Source: Rubritalea marina DSM 17716 (lineage in GTDB: Bacteria > Verrucomicrobiota > Verrucomicrobiia > Verrucomicrobiales > Akkermansiaceae). From it: DNA of 64,000 nt. This document shows positions 17,709 to 27,638 of this stretch, piece by piece. Numbering within the stretch: the stretch's first letter is position 1; the number at the start of each line of letters is the position of its first letter. The notes under the pieces were generated by a model. That model was not told the DNA's origin and did not search any database. It saw only the letters and a list, made by a program, of their open reading frames with translations. The DNA is taken from positions 62,001 through 126,000 of the forward strand of contig NZ_KB899253.1 in assembly GCF_000378105.1 (NCBI RefSeq). Reading direction: 5' to 3'. A program made the translations under genes and the position numbers.

Positions 17709-17780
17709 TGCGACGGCTGGGATCTTGATTCGTGTAGAGAAAAGTTTGACTTTGTGGTCAAATTGGTAATTGCTCGCAGC

Positions 17781-18128
17781 ATGTTACGTCAACTTTTGAA
17801 GTCAAAGATCCACCGTGCGATGTGTACGATGGCAGATGTAGAGTATGAAGGCAGTATTGAGATCCCGGGGGACCTCATGGAAGCTGCAGACATCATCGCG
17901 GGTGAGAAGGTGCTCGTGACCTCGGCAACTGCAGGCGGTCGTCTAGAAACCTACGCACAACCGGGTGTGCCGGGTACTGGCAAGATCATCATGAATGGTG
18001 GAGCCGCGCACGTCATCAAAGCGGGTGAACGTATCACGATCATGGCATTTGCACTTTCTTCTGAGCCAATCGAAGCGAAAAAGATTGTCTGTAACGACCA
18101 GAACGAAATCGTTCGCCTAGGCAAGTAG
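17781..18128 (+). CDS. panD: Aspartate 1-decarboxylase precursor
   Basis: The 115-residue protein starts at ATG 17781. It has Lys9, Tyr22 and the self-cleavage site Gly24-Ser25 (YEGSIEI), the same positions as in E. coli PanD. Cleavage makes the pyruvoyl group on the new Ser25 end, and the enzyme then turns aspartate into beta-alanine for pantothenate and CoA. Family residues NGGAAH and RITIMAF are also present. It sits between pdxA and secG as a stand-alone gene. Confidence 0.94.
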   Translation: MLRQLLKSKIHRAMCTMADVEYEGSIEIPGDLMEAADIIAGEKVLVTSATAGGRLETYAQPGVPGTGKIIMNGGAAHVIKAGERITIMAFALSSEPIEAKKIVCNDQNEIVRLGK

Positions 18129-18198
18129 TGGGAATCTCTGAGTTCCCAACGAAATACCGCTTTACATTGAGTTATCTTCTCATCATATTCCGCGTCTC

Positions 18199-18834
18199 AT
18201 GAAATTAATGATTTTAGCTGCATCTGGCGCTGTGCCGATCATCATCAACGTATTACTCGTTATCTTGGTAGCGTTGAGCTTGTTGTTGTGTTTGGTTATT
18301 CTGATGCAACGTCCTAAGCAAGAAGGTCTTGGTGCTGCATTTGGTGGTGGGATGACCGATCAAGCATTTGGTGCGCGCACCACGGATGTATTGCAGAAAG
18401 GCACCGTTTGGCTTGGCACACTCTTCTTTGTGATCACACTGACTCTTTCCCTTCTCGTCGCCTCGCAGAGTGAAACGAAAGAAGTGGAGTCGACACTTGC
18501 TGAAATTGAAGCAAGTCAAGAAGCAGAAAAGGTAGAGGCTGAGCAGGCTCCTGCCGAGGAAGTGGCGCCAGTAGAGGAGGCCACTCCAGCTGAGGCTGCA
18601 GAGGCGCCAAAGCTTGCGGAAGAAGCTGTGAAGCAAGCATCCGAAGAACTTACACAATCTGCTCCTGCAGCAGAAGAAGCTGCTAAAGAGCAAGTGGAAG
18701 CTGTCCAAGAACAAGTGACCGAAACTGCTGCTGCTGTTGAGGAAAAAGTGGAGGAAGCTGCTGCTGAAGTGCCAGCTGCTCCAAAAGCTGAGGACGTGGT
18801 TCCAGCTGTTCCTACTGAGAAGCCAGCTCAGTAA
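18199..18834 (+). CDS. secG: Protein translocase subunit SecG with a long acidic Ala/Glu tail
   Basis: Residues 1-95 are SecG: a first membrane helix (IIINVLLVILVALSLLLCLVILM), the loop RPKQEGLGAAFGGG with FGARTTDVLQKGT, then the second helix (LGTLFFVITLTLSLLVAS). SecG assists SecYE-dependent export. Residues about 96-211 form a low-complexity tail rich in Glu, Ala, Val and Pro, with coiled-coil-like spacing. E. coli SecG is 110 residues, so this one (211) is nearly double. The tail is acidic and would lie outside the membrane core. The rhomboid gene starts 24 bases later. Confidence 0.92.
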   Translation: MKLMILAASGAVPIIINVLLVILVALSLLLCLVILMQRPKQEGLGAAFGGGMTDQAFGARTTDVLQKGTVWLGTLFFVITLTLSLLVASQSETKEVESTLAEIEASQEAEKVEAEQAPAEEVAPVEEATPAEAAEAPKLAEEAVKQASEELTQSAPAAEEAAKEQVEAVQEQVTETAAAVEEKVEEAAAEVPAAPKAEDVVPAVPTEKPAQ

Positions 18835-18857
18835 TTCTATTTTAGACTCCGAATCCG

Positions 18858-20045
18858 GTGTCATATTCAATCGCATTGCCAATTTGGGCGAGACCGGACA
18901 CGTTTCCTGTCAAACCTCAGATTGGCAATTTTGGTTATATCCGCAAGGGTGGGGAGCCGCAGGCCTGTGTCGATATGGATGCATTGATCCAGGGATGTCA
19001 GGCTGAGGATAAAATTCCCCTACTTGTTTGGACTCCAGACAGCGAATACCTTCAAGTCGCCGAAGAGTGTGTTGCCTTGCGTGCGATGTTCCTGAATACG
19101 ACGCGTGAGCGGCTGGGAAAAAGGGCTCAAAACTTAGGTAGGATTAGCCTCCTATTAGGCGCTGTGGTGATTAGCTACTTGCTGATATCTCTGTGTGCTG
19201 GTGCTACTTTTGTAGAGGTCTTATCCTCAGGTTTTTTCCTACTCATTGCTCTACCGTGGCTTTTTTATACGCTGCTGCCATGGTACAATAGTACCAAGTT
19301 TCTGCGTCAATCTGCGCATCCTGATTCAAGGTTTTGGGAGAAGGAGGTGGCGGATGCTCGCTTTGAATATTGGCTACAGCATCAAAAAGCACCGTGGACT
19401 CAGGTTTTGAGTGTCATGATGATTGTGCTAGGTGCCATCCAATTATTTGTTTCTCAGGGCTTTGATTGGTCGCAGCATGCCGTTGGGTCCGTGGCGCTTA
19501 CAAAACAAGCTTCTGATCCGTTCTGGCGCTACCTCACAGGGCCGCTGGCGCACGGAAATCTGATCCATTGGGGGATGAATTTTGCAGCGCTACGATACCT
19601 TGCCAAGCGAATGGAGTTGTTGGTGGGGTGGCAGCATATGCTCTGGGTGATCGTCTTTTCAGCTTATGCAGGGGCCGTGGCAACAGCGTATTGGATGCCA
19701 GAGGTTCCTAGCGTTGGGATATCAGGTGGAATCCTAGGGGTGCTTGGGTTTCTATTGGCCTTTGAAACACGCCACAAGGCACTCGTACCGAAGTCGCCAA
19801 GGCGTCGTCTTGCAGCAGCTCTTGCCTCGGTGACATTGCTTGGAGCGATTGGTTTCCAATTTGTTGACAATGCAGCGCATGCAGGAGGTCTTGTGGCCGG
19901 CGTCTTTTATGGTTGGGTGGTATTCCCAAGCAGCACCTCAGTCCAGCGGCCAGAGCGGCTGAAGAGGGATTATATCACAGGTGTGTTAGCGCTATGCATC
20001 CTACTGGTGGCCACAGTGACTTGCGCTTACCAGATGTTGGTATGA
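18858..20045 (+). CDS. Rhomboid-family intramembrane serine protease
   Basis: The 395-residue protein begins at GTG 18858. The rhomboid core lies in the C-terminal half: GISGGILGVLGF with Ser289, the His341 of AHAGG, and HGNLIHWGMNF as the His/Asn motif of the first active-site helix. It cleaves single-pass proteins within the membrane. Residues 1-85 form a soluble N-terminal region and two extra hydrophobic segments (about 95-140) precede the core. The gene follows secG closely and is probably co-transcribed. A later ATG at 18975 is possible, but it would cut the conserved-looking N-terminus. Confidence 0.88.
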   Translation: MSYSIALPIWARPDTFPVKPQIGNFGYIRKGGEPQACVDMDALIQGCQAEDKIPLLVWTPDSEYLQVAEECVALRAMFLNTTRERLGKRAQNLGRISLLLGAVVISYLLISLCAGATFVEVLSSGFFLLIALPWLFYTLLPWYNSTKFLRQSAHPDSRFWEKEVADARFEYWLQHQKAPWTQVLSVMMIVLGAIQLFVSQGFDWSQHAVGSVALTKQASDPFWRYLTGPLAHGNLIHWGMNFAALRYLAKRMELLVGWQHMLWVIVFSAYAGAVATAYWMPEVPSVGISGGILGVLGFLLAFETRHKALVPKSPRRRLAAALASVTLLGAIGFQFVDNAAHAGGLVAGVFYGWVVFPSSTSVQRPERLKRDYITGVLALCILLVATVTCAYQMLV

Positions 20046-20336
20046 TTGAATGAAGCTTGATGGCCACGGCTTGTGCTTTGTTGGTCTAAGGCAGAATAAA
20101 TAACTGATAGATGATAGATGATCTGTGTGATCAAGTGAAGGATAATTGATGTGATTTTATGAAGCACGCCTGAGCTTTCTTGGTCGGGATTTCAGTAGAT
20201 TTCTTGGCAAAAGATAAGATGACGTATCCTTAAAATTATGTGCTTTGTCGTTTGATACGAAGCTTCTTGGGAGTCTAGATACTTAGTATAGCCATAATTT
20301 ATTATTGAGGCATTAGATTCACGAATACACAAATTG

Positions 20337-23300
20337 ATGCGATTAATCTTACTATCTCTATGTTCGATACTGCTGCTGGTTCAGGTCAGTTTGGCCAGTC
20401 CGTCGCTTATTTTGGATGCTGCAAACACGGATACAATTCAGCTGGGTGCCGGGGAAGTTGTGGAGCAATGGGCTGACCTCTCTGGAAGAGAGAACCATGC
20501 GACCACTCTCGCGGGTGCTTTATTTTTGGACGAATCTCAGGCATCGCCAAGTGGCCTTTACGGCATTGATTTTGGGGAGACCTTGAATTCCTTGGAGTTG
20601 ATGGATGCAAGCGCAAGTGACAGTGTGTTCGATTTTAGCGATGCTAGTCGCAAAGGTTTCGCAATGTTTGTGGTGCTTCGAGTGGATGCGAATATTGGTG
20701 GGTGGAATGATGTGATTGGCAATAGCAGCAGTGTGAGCTCCGGATTCGGGATGCGATTCAGTGATGCCGGCACACTTGCAGCCTATCTGGGGGGAAGCAA
20801 AATTGAGAGATCAAGTGATGCGCAAGTAACTGTTGGAGATACTTTCGTTCTAGCTGCAAACTACAATGCTGCTTCTGAGCAATTTGATTTTTATGATTCA
20901 TTGAATGACAGCAGTACTAGTATCTCGGTGGCGCCTGGCGACTTTAGTAACGCCAGTGGATTGCTCCTTGGGGCGACGAATAATACTGGGCGCTTTCTCG
21001 ATGGAGTTGTGTATGAGGTTCAGCTATTCGAGCGACCTCTCAGTACGCGTCAATTTGCTGAAGAATATGGTAAACTTAAGCAGAAGTGGGTCGCTCCGGC
21101 TGAGACTGAGATCACACCGTTTCTGCATTTGAATGCAGCGAGCTCGGAGCTTGGCTATGCGGAGGGCGCAGTGATTGCGCATTGGTCCGATCTCTCGGCG
21201 AATGGCTACGATGCCACCAATGAGGGGACGATGGTGACTCATGAATTCGGCGAGCACTTGGCAGAGTCAGGGGTGGCTGGAGTGCATTTCGGCGCTGCTT
21301 CTAGCAATTTGGAGGTCTTCAACGAGGTGGAGCAGGATGCTTTGCTAGATTTTACTGGGAGTGCTTCGGCTAAATCAGGTTTTGCAGTTCTTGTGGCATT
21401 CAAGACTGAGAGTTTCACACCGTTATGGAATGATATTCTTGGTAGTGAATCCTCGTTTGGTGATGGATTTGCTCTGCGGATGAGTAATACGGGGCAACCC
21501 GTGGCGACCTTGGAGGGTGTTGATGCTCGATCCAGTAGCAAGGTAGAACTTGGTGAAACCGTGTTGTTCGCTTTTAATTATGATGCGGTGGCAGGGAGCT
21601 ACAGTTTTTGGGATTCTACCAGCGGGGAGACTCTCGTAGAGTCTGTGGTGGCGGCAGATTTTTCTGATAGTTCTCCCTTCACGATTGGGCGCGCGAATAA
21701 TGCTGGGCGTTATTTTCATGGTTCGATCTACGAGGTGAAAGTGTTTGATCGCAATCTGAGTGAATCTGAACTTGATCAAGAAAAAGAAGTCATGAGCACT
21801 GCGCTGGCTGGGCTGGAGTTGCCAGTCGAAGTGATTGGTGTGGAGGGGCGCATTGAAGAGCGAGAGCTGTATTTAAGCCCATCACAAGCGGCTGAGGCAA
21901 ATCGGCTATGGTTACAGGTCAATAATCTGGGATACGAGAATAAGGCGGCTGTCTCGATCAATCATGGAGCTTGGCTCAACTTGAACCACGACACGGTGGA
22001 GATGCAATACCAAGAGGCTCGCCGTGGAGGGATGGCGCATGGAGGTTTCAGTACCATTCGCTTGAGTATTCCGGTGGATGCTGGCCAGCTACTTGCTGGT
22101 TCGAACTCACTGCGCTTCCGCTTTAACGAATCGGATGGGCTGTCAGTGGGGTATCGCGTGGTGGATATGAACTTTCTTGATGATACTGGCGAACTCATCT
22201 TAGCAGACTCCAGATTCTATGAACAAGACCCCGATAGCTGGGAGGCACCCTACAGTGATCCAAGTTCAATTGCTGCAGGCAAGGTGCTGTGGGAAGAGGC
22301 TGGGCTATGGAGTCATCCTAAAGCTGATGGGCAGACTGGTTGGTGGTATGATCATCAAATCCCTGCAGCAAAGCCGATTTTGGCAAATTGCAAGGATTGT
22401 CATACCCGAGATGGGCGGGACTTGGAGATCTTTAGTTACAGTAATCAATCGATCATTGAACGCGCTCGCTTTCATCAATTGAGCGAGGAAGACGGTAAGT
22501 TGATTGCAAGCTACATCCGATCCCTTTCCGATGAGCACAGCACGGTTGGTAGGTACGGGCGACCATGGAATCCTCCCTTCCAACCAGGGCCGGCTGTTGC
22601 CGAGCGCCCTGTAGAGGAATGGGCCGCAGGGGCTGGGCTTGATGCCGTGTTGGATCGTGACGCGGATATGCGCGATTATTTATTCCCGAATGGTGAGATT
22701 TCGGAACAATCAGTGGATGCGTTTTTCGATGCCGATAAGATGCTCGACCACTCGCTCATCCCACTCTCGATTCAATTTCCAGATTGGAAACATTGGCTTC
22801 CAATGATTCACCCTAAAGACGCGTGGAGCCGGAACGGTTATTACGACAACCCAACAGCATTCAACAACAGTATCAGTGCCGATGTGAAAGGCAGTCTCAC
22901 TGAATTCCATGGCCATGTGGACGACATGCTGCAAAATGGTGTCAACTTTGAGACTTTGATTTCTGAGTACAAAGAGTTTCGTAGTGATTTACGTTTCTTT
23001 GTGGCATCAGGGGACCTGCTTGATAATGATGGTACTTATGAAGGTGGAGCACGCCATTGGCGAACCTTATGGGGTGACGCCAATAAGCAAGGTCTCGTGA
23101 TCGGTGATGATAGTGTGTACGATGCTGAGACACATTCTGTTGTTCGTCAGTTTGCAACTACCAGTCTCGCTAGGTTGCTGGCCGTAAAAAACTTTGAGTT
23201 CCACCATGAGCTAAATATTCAAGGGAGAGCAGATGAATACATCGACAGCTTGGATCAACCAGGCGACCGCCAATGGATTAGTGATGCCTACAATGTGTTT

Positions 23301-25676
23301 GAGACACCACCACACTTTAATGCTCCGTTGAATGGAGACCGGCATTATGATGGGCAGCTTCTCGCGACCGGGGAGTTTGAGTCTACGAATTGGTACCACC
23401 TTCAGTTAGTTCTAAATAGTGGTAACGGGCAGATGAGCCACAACTCACCTGTGGACTACAACTACACGCCTCCTTTTGTGTTGGACGCTTCCCATAGTTC
23501 GGGGATTTATGAACCACTGCGCTACTTCCTGACTTTAAATACAGCCTACCAAACAAAGACGTGGACGGGTGGAGAGGATCCGAATGATGGAAAAGGCTTC
23601 CGCATTCGTGTGATGGGGCCGTGGTATATTGCTAACATCAGTGATAGTACCCAACTCAATGGCTTTGGTTCAGGTTATATCCTGAGCTTGCTCGATCAGA
23701 TTGAGCCGGGAATGAGTCATTGGGTGATGAACGCCATGCTCGAATTGTTTCTGACCGAGATGGAACAAGATCATAACGATCTTAGTGGGTGGACTCGCTA
23801 TGACGTTGGTGGTGATTGGTCGCAGAATCTCGATCCCATTGCCACCACCACGACCTACCAAGACCCTCTAGATTCCAATAGTTCATTGGTGGCTACTGGT
23901 GACTGGGCCCATCGGATTTTTTACATGGTACGATTCCTTTCTGAACGGGGGGCGGATCCTGAGAAAATTGATCGACTCATCGATTGGGGGAAGGCTGCAT
24001 GGCCGAATCTGGCAGATGGGGCGATTGGCTGGGATGCCTTGCGTGATCAATCTGCTACCACACTTGCACTCGACACAGGAGGCAATAGCTTAACCGCGAC
24101 TAATGCTATTAGTGTGGTGATCCATAATGGCGGCGATACCCCAGAGGTGCAATGGTACGTGAATGATGTGCTGGTGGCATTGCCTTCCAGTACGAGCACC
24201 TTGCCATCGAGTTACTTCGATCATGGAGACACGATTCTGGTGAAAGTAACGAGTAACAGTGGTGACGTGCCAGCTGGGAATCGTGCGGTAGAGCTGAGCC
24301 ACACCCTACCTCAACTGGGTTTTCAGCTGACTCGCGATGGTCAGGTAGTCGAAGCAGGAACTGGTGCCTTGGCTGAGATGGGGGATGAGCTGTTGTTGCA
24401 GGTGTCCCCGATTTCTGGGCCTGTCTTATGGTTGGATGCGTATCATCTGAATGGGACCACTCTGCCAAGTGATGGAGAATCTATCAGCACTTGGAGGGAC
24501 ATGTCGGCGACTGAGAATCACGCGTTGGCTCCATCTGTTGAGTATCAGCCAGTATTCCGAAGTGACGCGTTGGATGGGAGACCAGGTGTTGAATTTGGAG
24601 CTCAAGATTTGGATGGGCTTGAATTGTTGGATGCCAATGAGGATGACTTCCTCGATGGTGATTTCACCCTCTTTATTTTGGGTTCTGGGGATGTTGAGAA
24701 TGGTCCATGGAATCTTGATTTGATTGGTAATGATACGTCTACAGGAAATGATGGTGAGGGATGGGGGCTACGCCTACGCAATAATAGTCGTTTGATCCCT
24801 ATCGTTGGTGGTGAAGACGGGAATCTCCCTGGCTATGACTACAGCCAATTTACCATTCGAATCAATAAATCAGGTAATGATGTTGCGTATTACTACAATG
24901 GCCAATACGTCACAACGCTGACGCTGACGGATGGGGCGAAACTCACAAGAGACGATAACCGTTCGACCTTCTTGGGTACGATTAGCTATACGAATCCAGA
25001 TGCTAGTGACTATTTCAAGGGCTTGTTGCATGAGGTGTTGATCTATGATCGCTCTCTAGAGCCCAGTGAAGAATCCTTGGTAGAAGGGTATCTATCTCAC
25101 AAATGGTTAGGTGGAGATAATCTCACTAGCGATAGTTACTATTTTGAAAACCCTCCGATTGAATTGACACTCCAGTCTCCAGATGGGCAGGAGAGAGTCA
25201 TCGATGAGTCACTCTTTGCTCAGCATCGCATTGATCTGGATTCGTTGATAGATTTTGGGGCTTACCAGCTAGATTTTGGCGGAGCGAGCGACATTGAATA
25301 CGAGATTTTTCTGCGGCAGAATTTTGAGGCTTGGGCCGCTGAGAATCACCCATCCATCGAGAATCGCTACGTGGATAATGATGGTGATGGCCAGTCGAAC
25401 TTTCTAGAGTATGCTCTTGGCTCAGATCCTGGAAATGCTGAGAGCATGGGAGGGATTGAGCTCGTGAATATGGAAAATGCCACAAGGCTCAGGTTGCCTG
25501 TGCGCAATGACGACGACAGCATTAAGTACACACTTCAGAGTAGTACGAACCTGGAGGATTGGGGAGGTGATACCCCGATTCTACCACACCCAAAAGCCAG
25601 TGCTACCGAGCTCATCGAAGTGGATTTCCCGCATGAAGTGAAAAAGTTTTATCGGATCAAGGTCGAGCCGCAATAA
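20337..25676 (+). CDS. Giant secreted protein with LamG-like domains and a c-type heme site
   Basis: The 1779-residue protein starts at ATG 20337 with a signal peptide (LILLSLCSILLLVQVSLAS). LamG/concanavalin-like lectin domains lie at about 25-245, 262-480 and 1362-1575; each opens with a LNAA/LDAY strand and a WSDLS-type motif and ends with a GxxxEVxxFDR-type strand. A cytochrome c motif CKDCH (Cys685, Cys688, His689) is followed by a helix ending IASYIRSL, as in class I cytochromes. Residues about 730-1290 form a large Trp/Asp-rich region I do not recognise. Near 1680 is a calcium-loop-like DNDGDGQSNFLEYALGSDP, a common C-terminal feature in Verrucomicrobia. It may be an outer-surface redox enzyme acting on polysaccharide; the function is not established. 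It is monocistronic. Confidence 0.8.
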   Translation: MRLILLSLCSILLLVQVSLASPSLILDAANTDTIQLGAGEVVEQWADLSGRENHATTLAGALFLDESQASPSGLYGIDFGETLNSLELMDASASDSVFDFSDASRKGFAMFVVLRVDANIGGWNDVIGNSSSVSSGFGMRFSDAGTLAAYLGGSKIERSSDAQVTVGDTFVLAANYNAASEQFDFYDSLNDSSTSISVAPGDFSNASGLLLGATNNTGRFLDGVVYEVQLFERPLSTRQFAEEYGKLKQKWVAPAETEITPFLHLNAASSELGYAEGAVIAHWSDLSANGYDATNEGTMVTHEFGEHLAESGVAGVHFGAASSNLEVFNEVEQDALLDFTGSASAKSGFAVLVAFKTESFTPLWNDILGSESSFGDGFALRMSNTGQPVATLEGVDARSSSKVELGETVLFAFNYDAVAGSYSFWDSTSGETLVESVVAADFSDSSPFTIGRANNAGRYFHGSIYEVKVFDRNLSESELDQEKEVMSTALAGLELPVEVIGVEGRIEERELYLSPSQAAEANRLWLQVNNLGYENKAAVSINHGAWLNLNHDTVEMQYQEARRGGMAHGGFSTIRLSIPVDAGQLLAGSNSLRFRFNESDGLSVGYRVVDMNFLDDTGELILADSRFYEQDPDSWEAPYSDPSSIAAGKVLWEEAGLWSHPKADGQTGWWYDHQIPAAKPILANCKDCHTRDGRDLEIFSYSNQSIIERARFHQLSEEDGKLIASYIRSLSDEHSTVGRYGRPWNPPFQPGPAVAERPVEEWAAGAGLDAVLDRDADMRDYLFPNGEISEQSVDAFFDADKMLDHSLIPLSIQFPDWKHWLPMIHPKDAWSRNGYYDNPTAFNNSISADVKGSLTEFHGHVDDMLQNGVNFETLISEYKEFRSDLRFFVASGDLLDNDGTYEGGARHWRTLWGDANKQGLVIGDDSVYDAETHSVVRQFATTSLARLLAVKNFEFHHELNIQGRADEYIDSLDQPGDRQWISDAYNVFETPPHFNAPLNGDRHYDGQLLATGEFESTNWYHLQLVLNSGNGQMSHNSPVDYNYTPPFVLDASHSSGIYEPLRYFLTLNTAYQTKTWTGGEDPNDGKGFRIRVMGPWYIANISDSTQLNGFGSGYILSLLDQIEPGMSHWVMNAMLELFLTEMEQDHNDLSGWTRYDVGGDWSQNLDPIATTTTYQDPLDSNSSLVATGDWAHRIFYMVRFLSERGADPEKIDRLIDWGKAAWPNLADGAIGWDALRDQSATTLALDTGGNSLTATNAISVVIHNGGDTPEVQWYVNDVLVALPSSTSTLPSSYFDHGDTILVKVTSNSGDVPAGNRAVELSHTLPQLGFQLTRDGQVVEAGTGALAEMGDELLLQVSPISGPVLWLDAYHLNGTTLPSDGESISTWRDMSATENHALAPSVEYQPVFRSDALDGRPGVEFGAQDLDGLELLDANEDDFLDGDFTLFILGSGDVENGPWNLDLIGNDTSTGNDGEGWGLRLRNNSRLIPIVGGEDGNLPGYDYSQFTIRINKSGNDVAYYYNGQYVTTLTLTDGAKLTRDDNRSTFLGTISYTNPDASDYFKGLLHEVLIYDRSLEPSEESLVEGYLSHKWLGGDNLTSDSYYFENPPIELTLQSPDGQERVIDESLFAQHRIDLDSLIDFGAYQLDFGGASDIEYEIFLRQNFEAWAAENHPSIENRYVDNDGDGQSNFLEYALGSDPGNAESMGGIELVNMENATRLRLPVRNDDDSIKYTLQSSTNLEDWGGDTPILPHPKASATELIEVDFPHEVKKFYRIKVEPQ

Positions 25677-25722
25677 TACGCAGAATACGACACAGAGAGA
25701 GTCGGCCTTAGCTACTTGAGGG

Positions 25723-26565
25723 TTATAAGGAGCGCTCTACCCAGTCGGAAACTGTGTCAAAAAGTAACTGGCGGTGGGGTTCTGCGAATGTTTCATGACG
25801 CATGCCCTCGAGCCCTGTCCATTGTTTTTGCGGCCATTCAAGCTCCTGGAATAACTGACGTGAGAATTCTGGCGGGCAGATTTGGTCTTCGAGCCCTTGA
25901 GTAAGGAGAAAGGGGTTTGGGTAGTGATGGCTCGTTAGAGTCTCATGCACGAATTCTGAAATCTCGATGAGCTGGCTGCCCCATCCCAGCGAAACTCGTT
26001 GGTGTGCTAGGTCTCCAAGCTTAGGCACACGATCGTCACCCGGCTCGCCTCGATTGCATTGTTCCGCCGTGACCTTGGTGTCGATGGTGGTACGTGGAAG
26101 TAATTTGCCAATTTTTTTAGCAATCCCAACAAACCAATCAGGATGGCCATTCGCTGGCTTGAGCAGCGGGCCGTTGACCCAACAAAATGCTGGTTGAGCT
26201 AGCTCACCTTTCAATGAGAGGGCGAGATGCCTTAAGGTCAAGAGGCCGCCCATCGAGTGTCCTGCGATACCTACAGGCAAGGAGCCAGCCAGAGCCAAGT
26301 TGTGTTGTATGAGCGCATCGATGTCTCGGAGTCTCAGGTGGCCACGCTTGCCACCGCTGCGGCCGTGACCAGGCAAGTCTGAGAGAATGCAACGAATACC
26401 ACTCTGGGTGAAGGGGTGAAGTACTTCCACGTAGCGTTCGGCGTAGTCGCCTTGGCCATGCGTGAAAATACAAACCATTCTCACACGAACACCAGGCGGC
26501 GGCTCAAGGGTGAGGTGATGGTATCGCCGGCCAGCGATCTGGATGAATTGGACGTCAGGAACCAC
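25723..26565 (-). CDS. Alpha/beta hydrolase (monoacylglycerol lipase / lysophospholipase-like)
   Basis: The 280-residue protein starts at GTG 26565. The first strand and oxyanion loop are FTHGQGDYAERY, and the nucleophile elbow is GHSMGG. The later Asp and His are in LLTQGLEDQICPP and GMRHETF. This matches the Hydrolase_4 type of monoglyceride lipase and lysophospholipase L2. No signal peptide is seen. The stop of the SirB1-like gene lies only 7 bases before this start, so the two are co-transcribed. Confidence 0.85.
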   Translation of the reverse strand: MVPDVQFIQIAGRRYHHLTLEPPPGVRVRMVCIFTHGQGDYAERYVEVLHPFTQSGIRCILSDLPGHGRSGGKRGHLRLRDIDALIQHNLALAGSLPVGIAGHSMGGLLTLRHLALSLKGELAQPAFCWVNGPLLKPANGHPDWFVGIAKKIGKLLPRTTIDTKVTAEQCNRGEPGDDRVPKLGDLAHQRVSLGWGSQLIEISEFVHETLTSHHYPNPFLLTQGLEDQICPPEFSRQLFQELEWPQKQWTGLEGMRHETFAEPHRQLLFDTVSDWVERSL

Positions 26566-26572
26566 AGTGCAA

Positions 26573-27415
26573 TCAATCTACATGCATCTTATCGAAGATC
26601 ATGGTGAAGACTTTTTCGTCTTCGAAGCGTTGGCCTTTTTTAAAGCAATGCATCAGGTTGCGGATAATGCGAAGCAAGATAGAGCCCAAGGGGGCGCTCT
26701 CCGTGATGGCGTGTCTGGCGTAGTCTGAGATGTGTTTGTTTGAGTTGAGGACTTCTTCGACAGAAATTAAGCGCCCGCGATGGAAGCAGTCAGCGAGATG
26801 CTTTTTCCCATTGATTTGAATCATAGCGAGAAAGTGGCCAGGGTAGTTGCATCCATGCACTTCTAGATTGAGGCGCCGTGCCACCAAAATGTAGATGAGA
26901 GAGAGGCTGATGGGGTTACCCGTTTCGTTGTCGATACACCAGCAGAGATCGCTATTTTCGGGAGCATAGTAATTGTCTTTGTTTCCCTTGAACCGGCCTG
27001 ACTCAAATAGCCAAGCGCGCAGTGCATTTTCTGAGATGTGTGCTTTTTCCGTTCGTGCCTCTTCGGCAAGGATATCAAGAAGGTCCGGGAGCGAGGGGCG
27101 CAGCGTGATGCCATCATGGAGAAAGTCTGAAACCATTGAAAGGTATGACTCAAAGGTTTCATAATCACCATCGACGCTGTGTGAACCTTGAGGTGGGACT
27201 TGCCACTCGGCCATCAATGTCTCGCGCCGGCCCGGTAGGAGCATCTCAGAGAGCAGCTTTTGGCTCGTCGTGGATATGTCGACGCCCAATGCTGCAATCT
27301 CATGACTGAGGTCACCACTCGTGTCGGCCAGTTCTTTGCTAATGGCACTCTGAATTGCAGGCTCTTCGTCATCTAAAAGCTGAAGCATATAAGGCAATTT
27401 CTGGAAATCAACCAT
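26573..27415 (-). CDS. SirB1-family transglutaminase-like protein
   Basis: The 280-residue protein has the SirB1 pattern: GNKDNYYAPENSDLCWCIDNETGNPISLSLIY (quoted in two parts here as NYYAPENSDLCWCID and NPISLSLIYILVARRL), followed by HGCNYPGHFLAMI. The family keeps a transglutaminase-like core, but the catalytic role is unclear. The N-terminal 100 residues are helical. It is cytoplasmic. It is the first gene of a two-gene unit with the alpha/beta hydrolase. Confidence 0.8.
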   Translation of the reverse strand: MVDFQKLPYMLQLLDDEEPAIQSAISKELADTSGDLSHEIAALGVDISTTSQKLLSEMLLPGRRETLMAEWQVPPQGSHSVDGDYETFESYLSMVSDFLHDGITLRPSLPDLLDILAEEARTEKAHISENALRAWLFESGRFKGNKDNYYAPENSDLCWCIDNETGNPISLSLIYILVARRLNLEVHGCNYPGHFLAMIQINGKKHLADCFHRGRLISVEEVLNSNKHISDYARHAITESAPLGSILLRIIRNLMHCFKKGQRFEDEKVFTMIFDKMHVD

Positions 27416-27638
27416 ACCTCGTAGAGACTAGCCTGTGCATGCGAGCAGGTCAACTATCTGATTCTTTAGATTTCTACTGTTGGTCAGAGGCTGATATGGC
27501 ATTCTTTGTGCTATACTATCATTGATACGAACGACCATATACAAAAGGCAGAATGTACTTGTTGTAAGTTGACTATGCGAAGTTTCGGTGTATTATAGCT
27601 ACCCAAACAATTCACATTATCTAACAATTTAGCGACCA

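Noticed and set aside
18253-18882. A 209-residue minus-strand frame opposite secG
   Set aside because: It is a shadow of the low-complexity Glu/Ala tail; no start context and no recognisable protein pattern.
26573-27415. SirB1-like gene as a toxin or peptidase
   Set aside because: The family signature is clear and it is co-transcribed with a hydrolase; no partner antitoxin or catalytic triad is visible.
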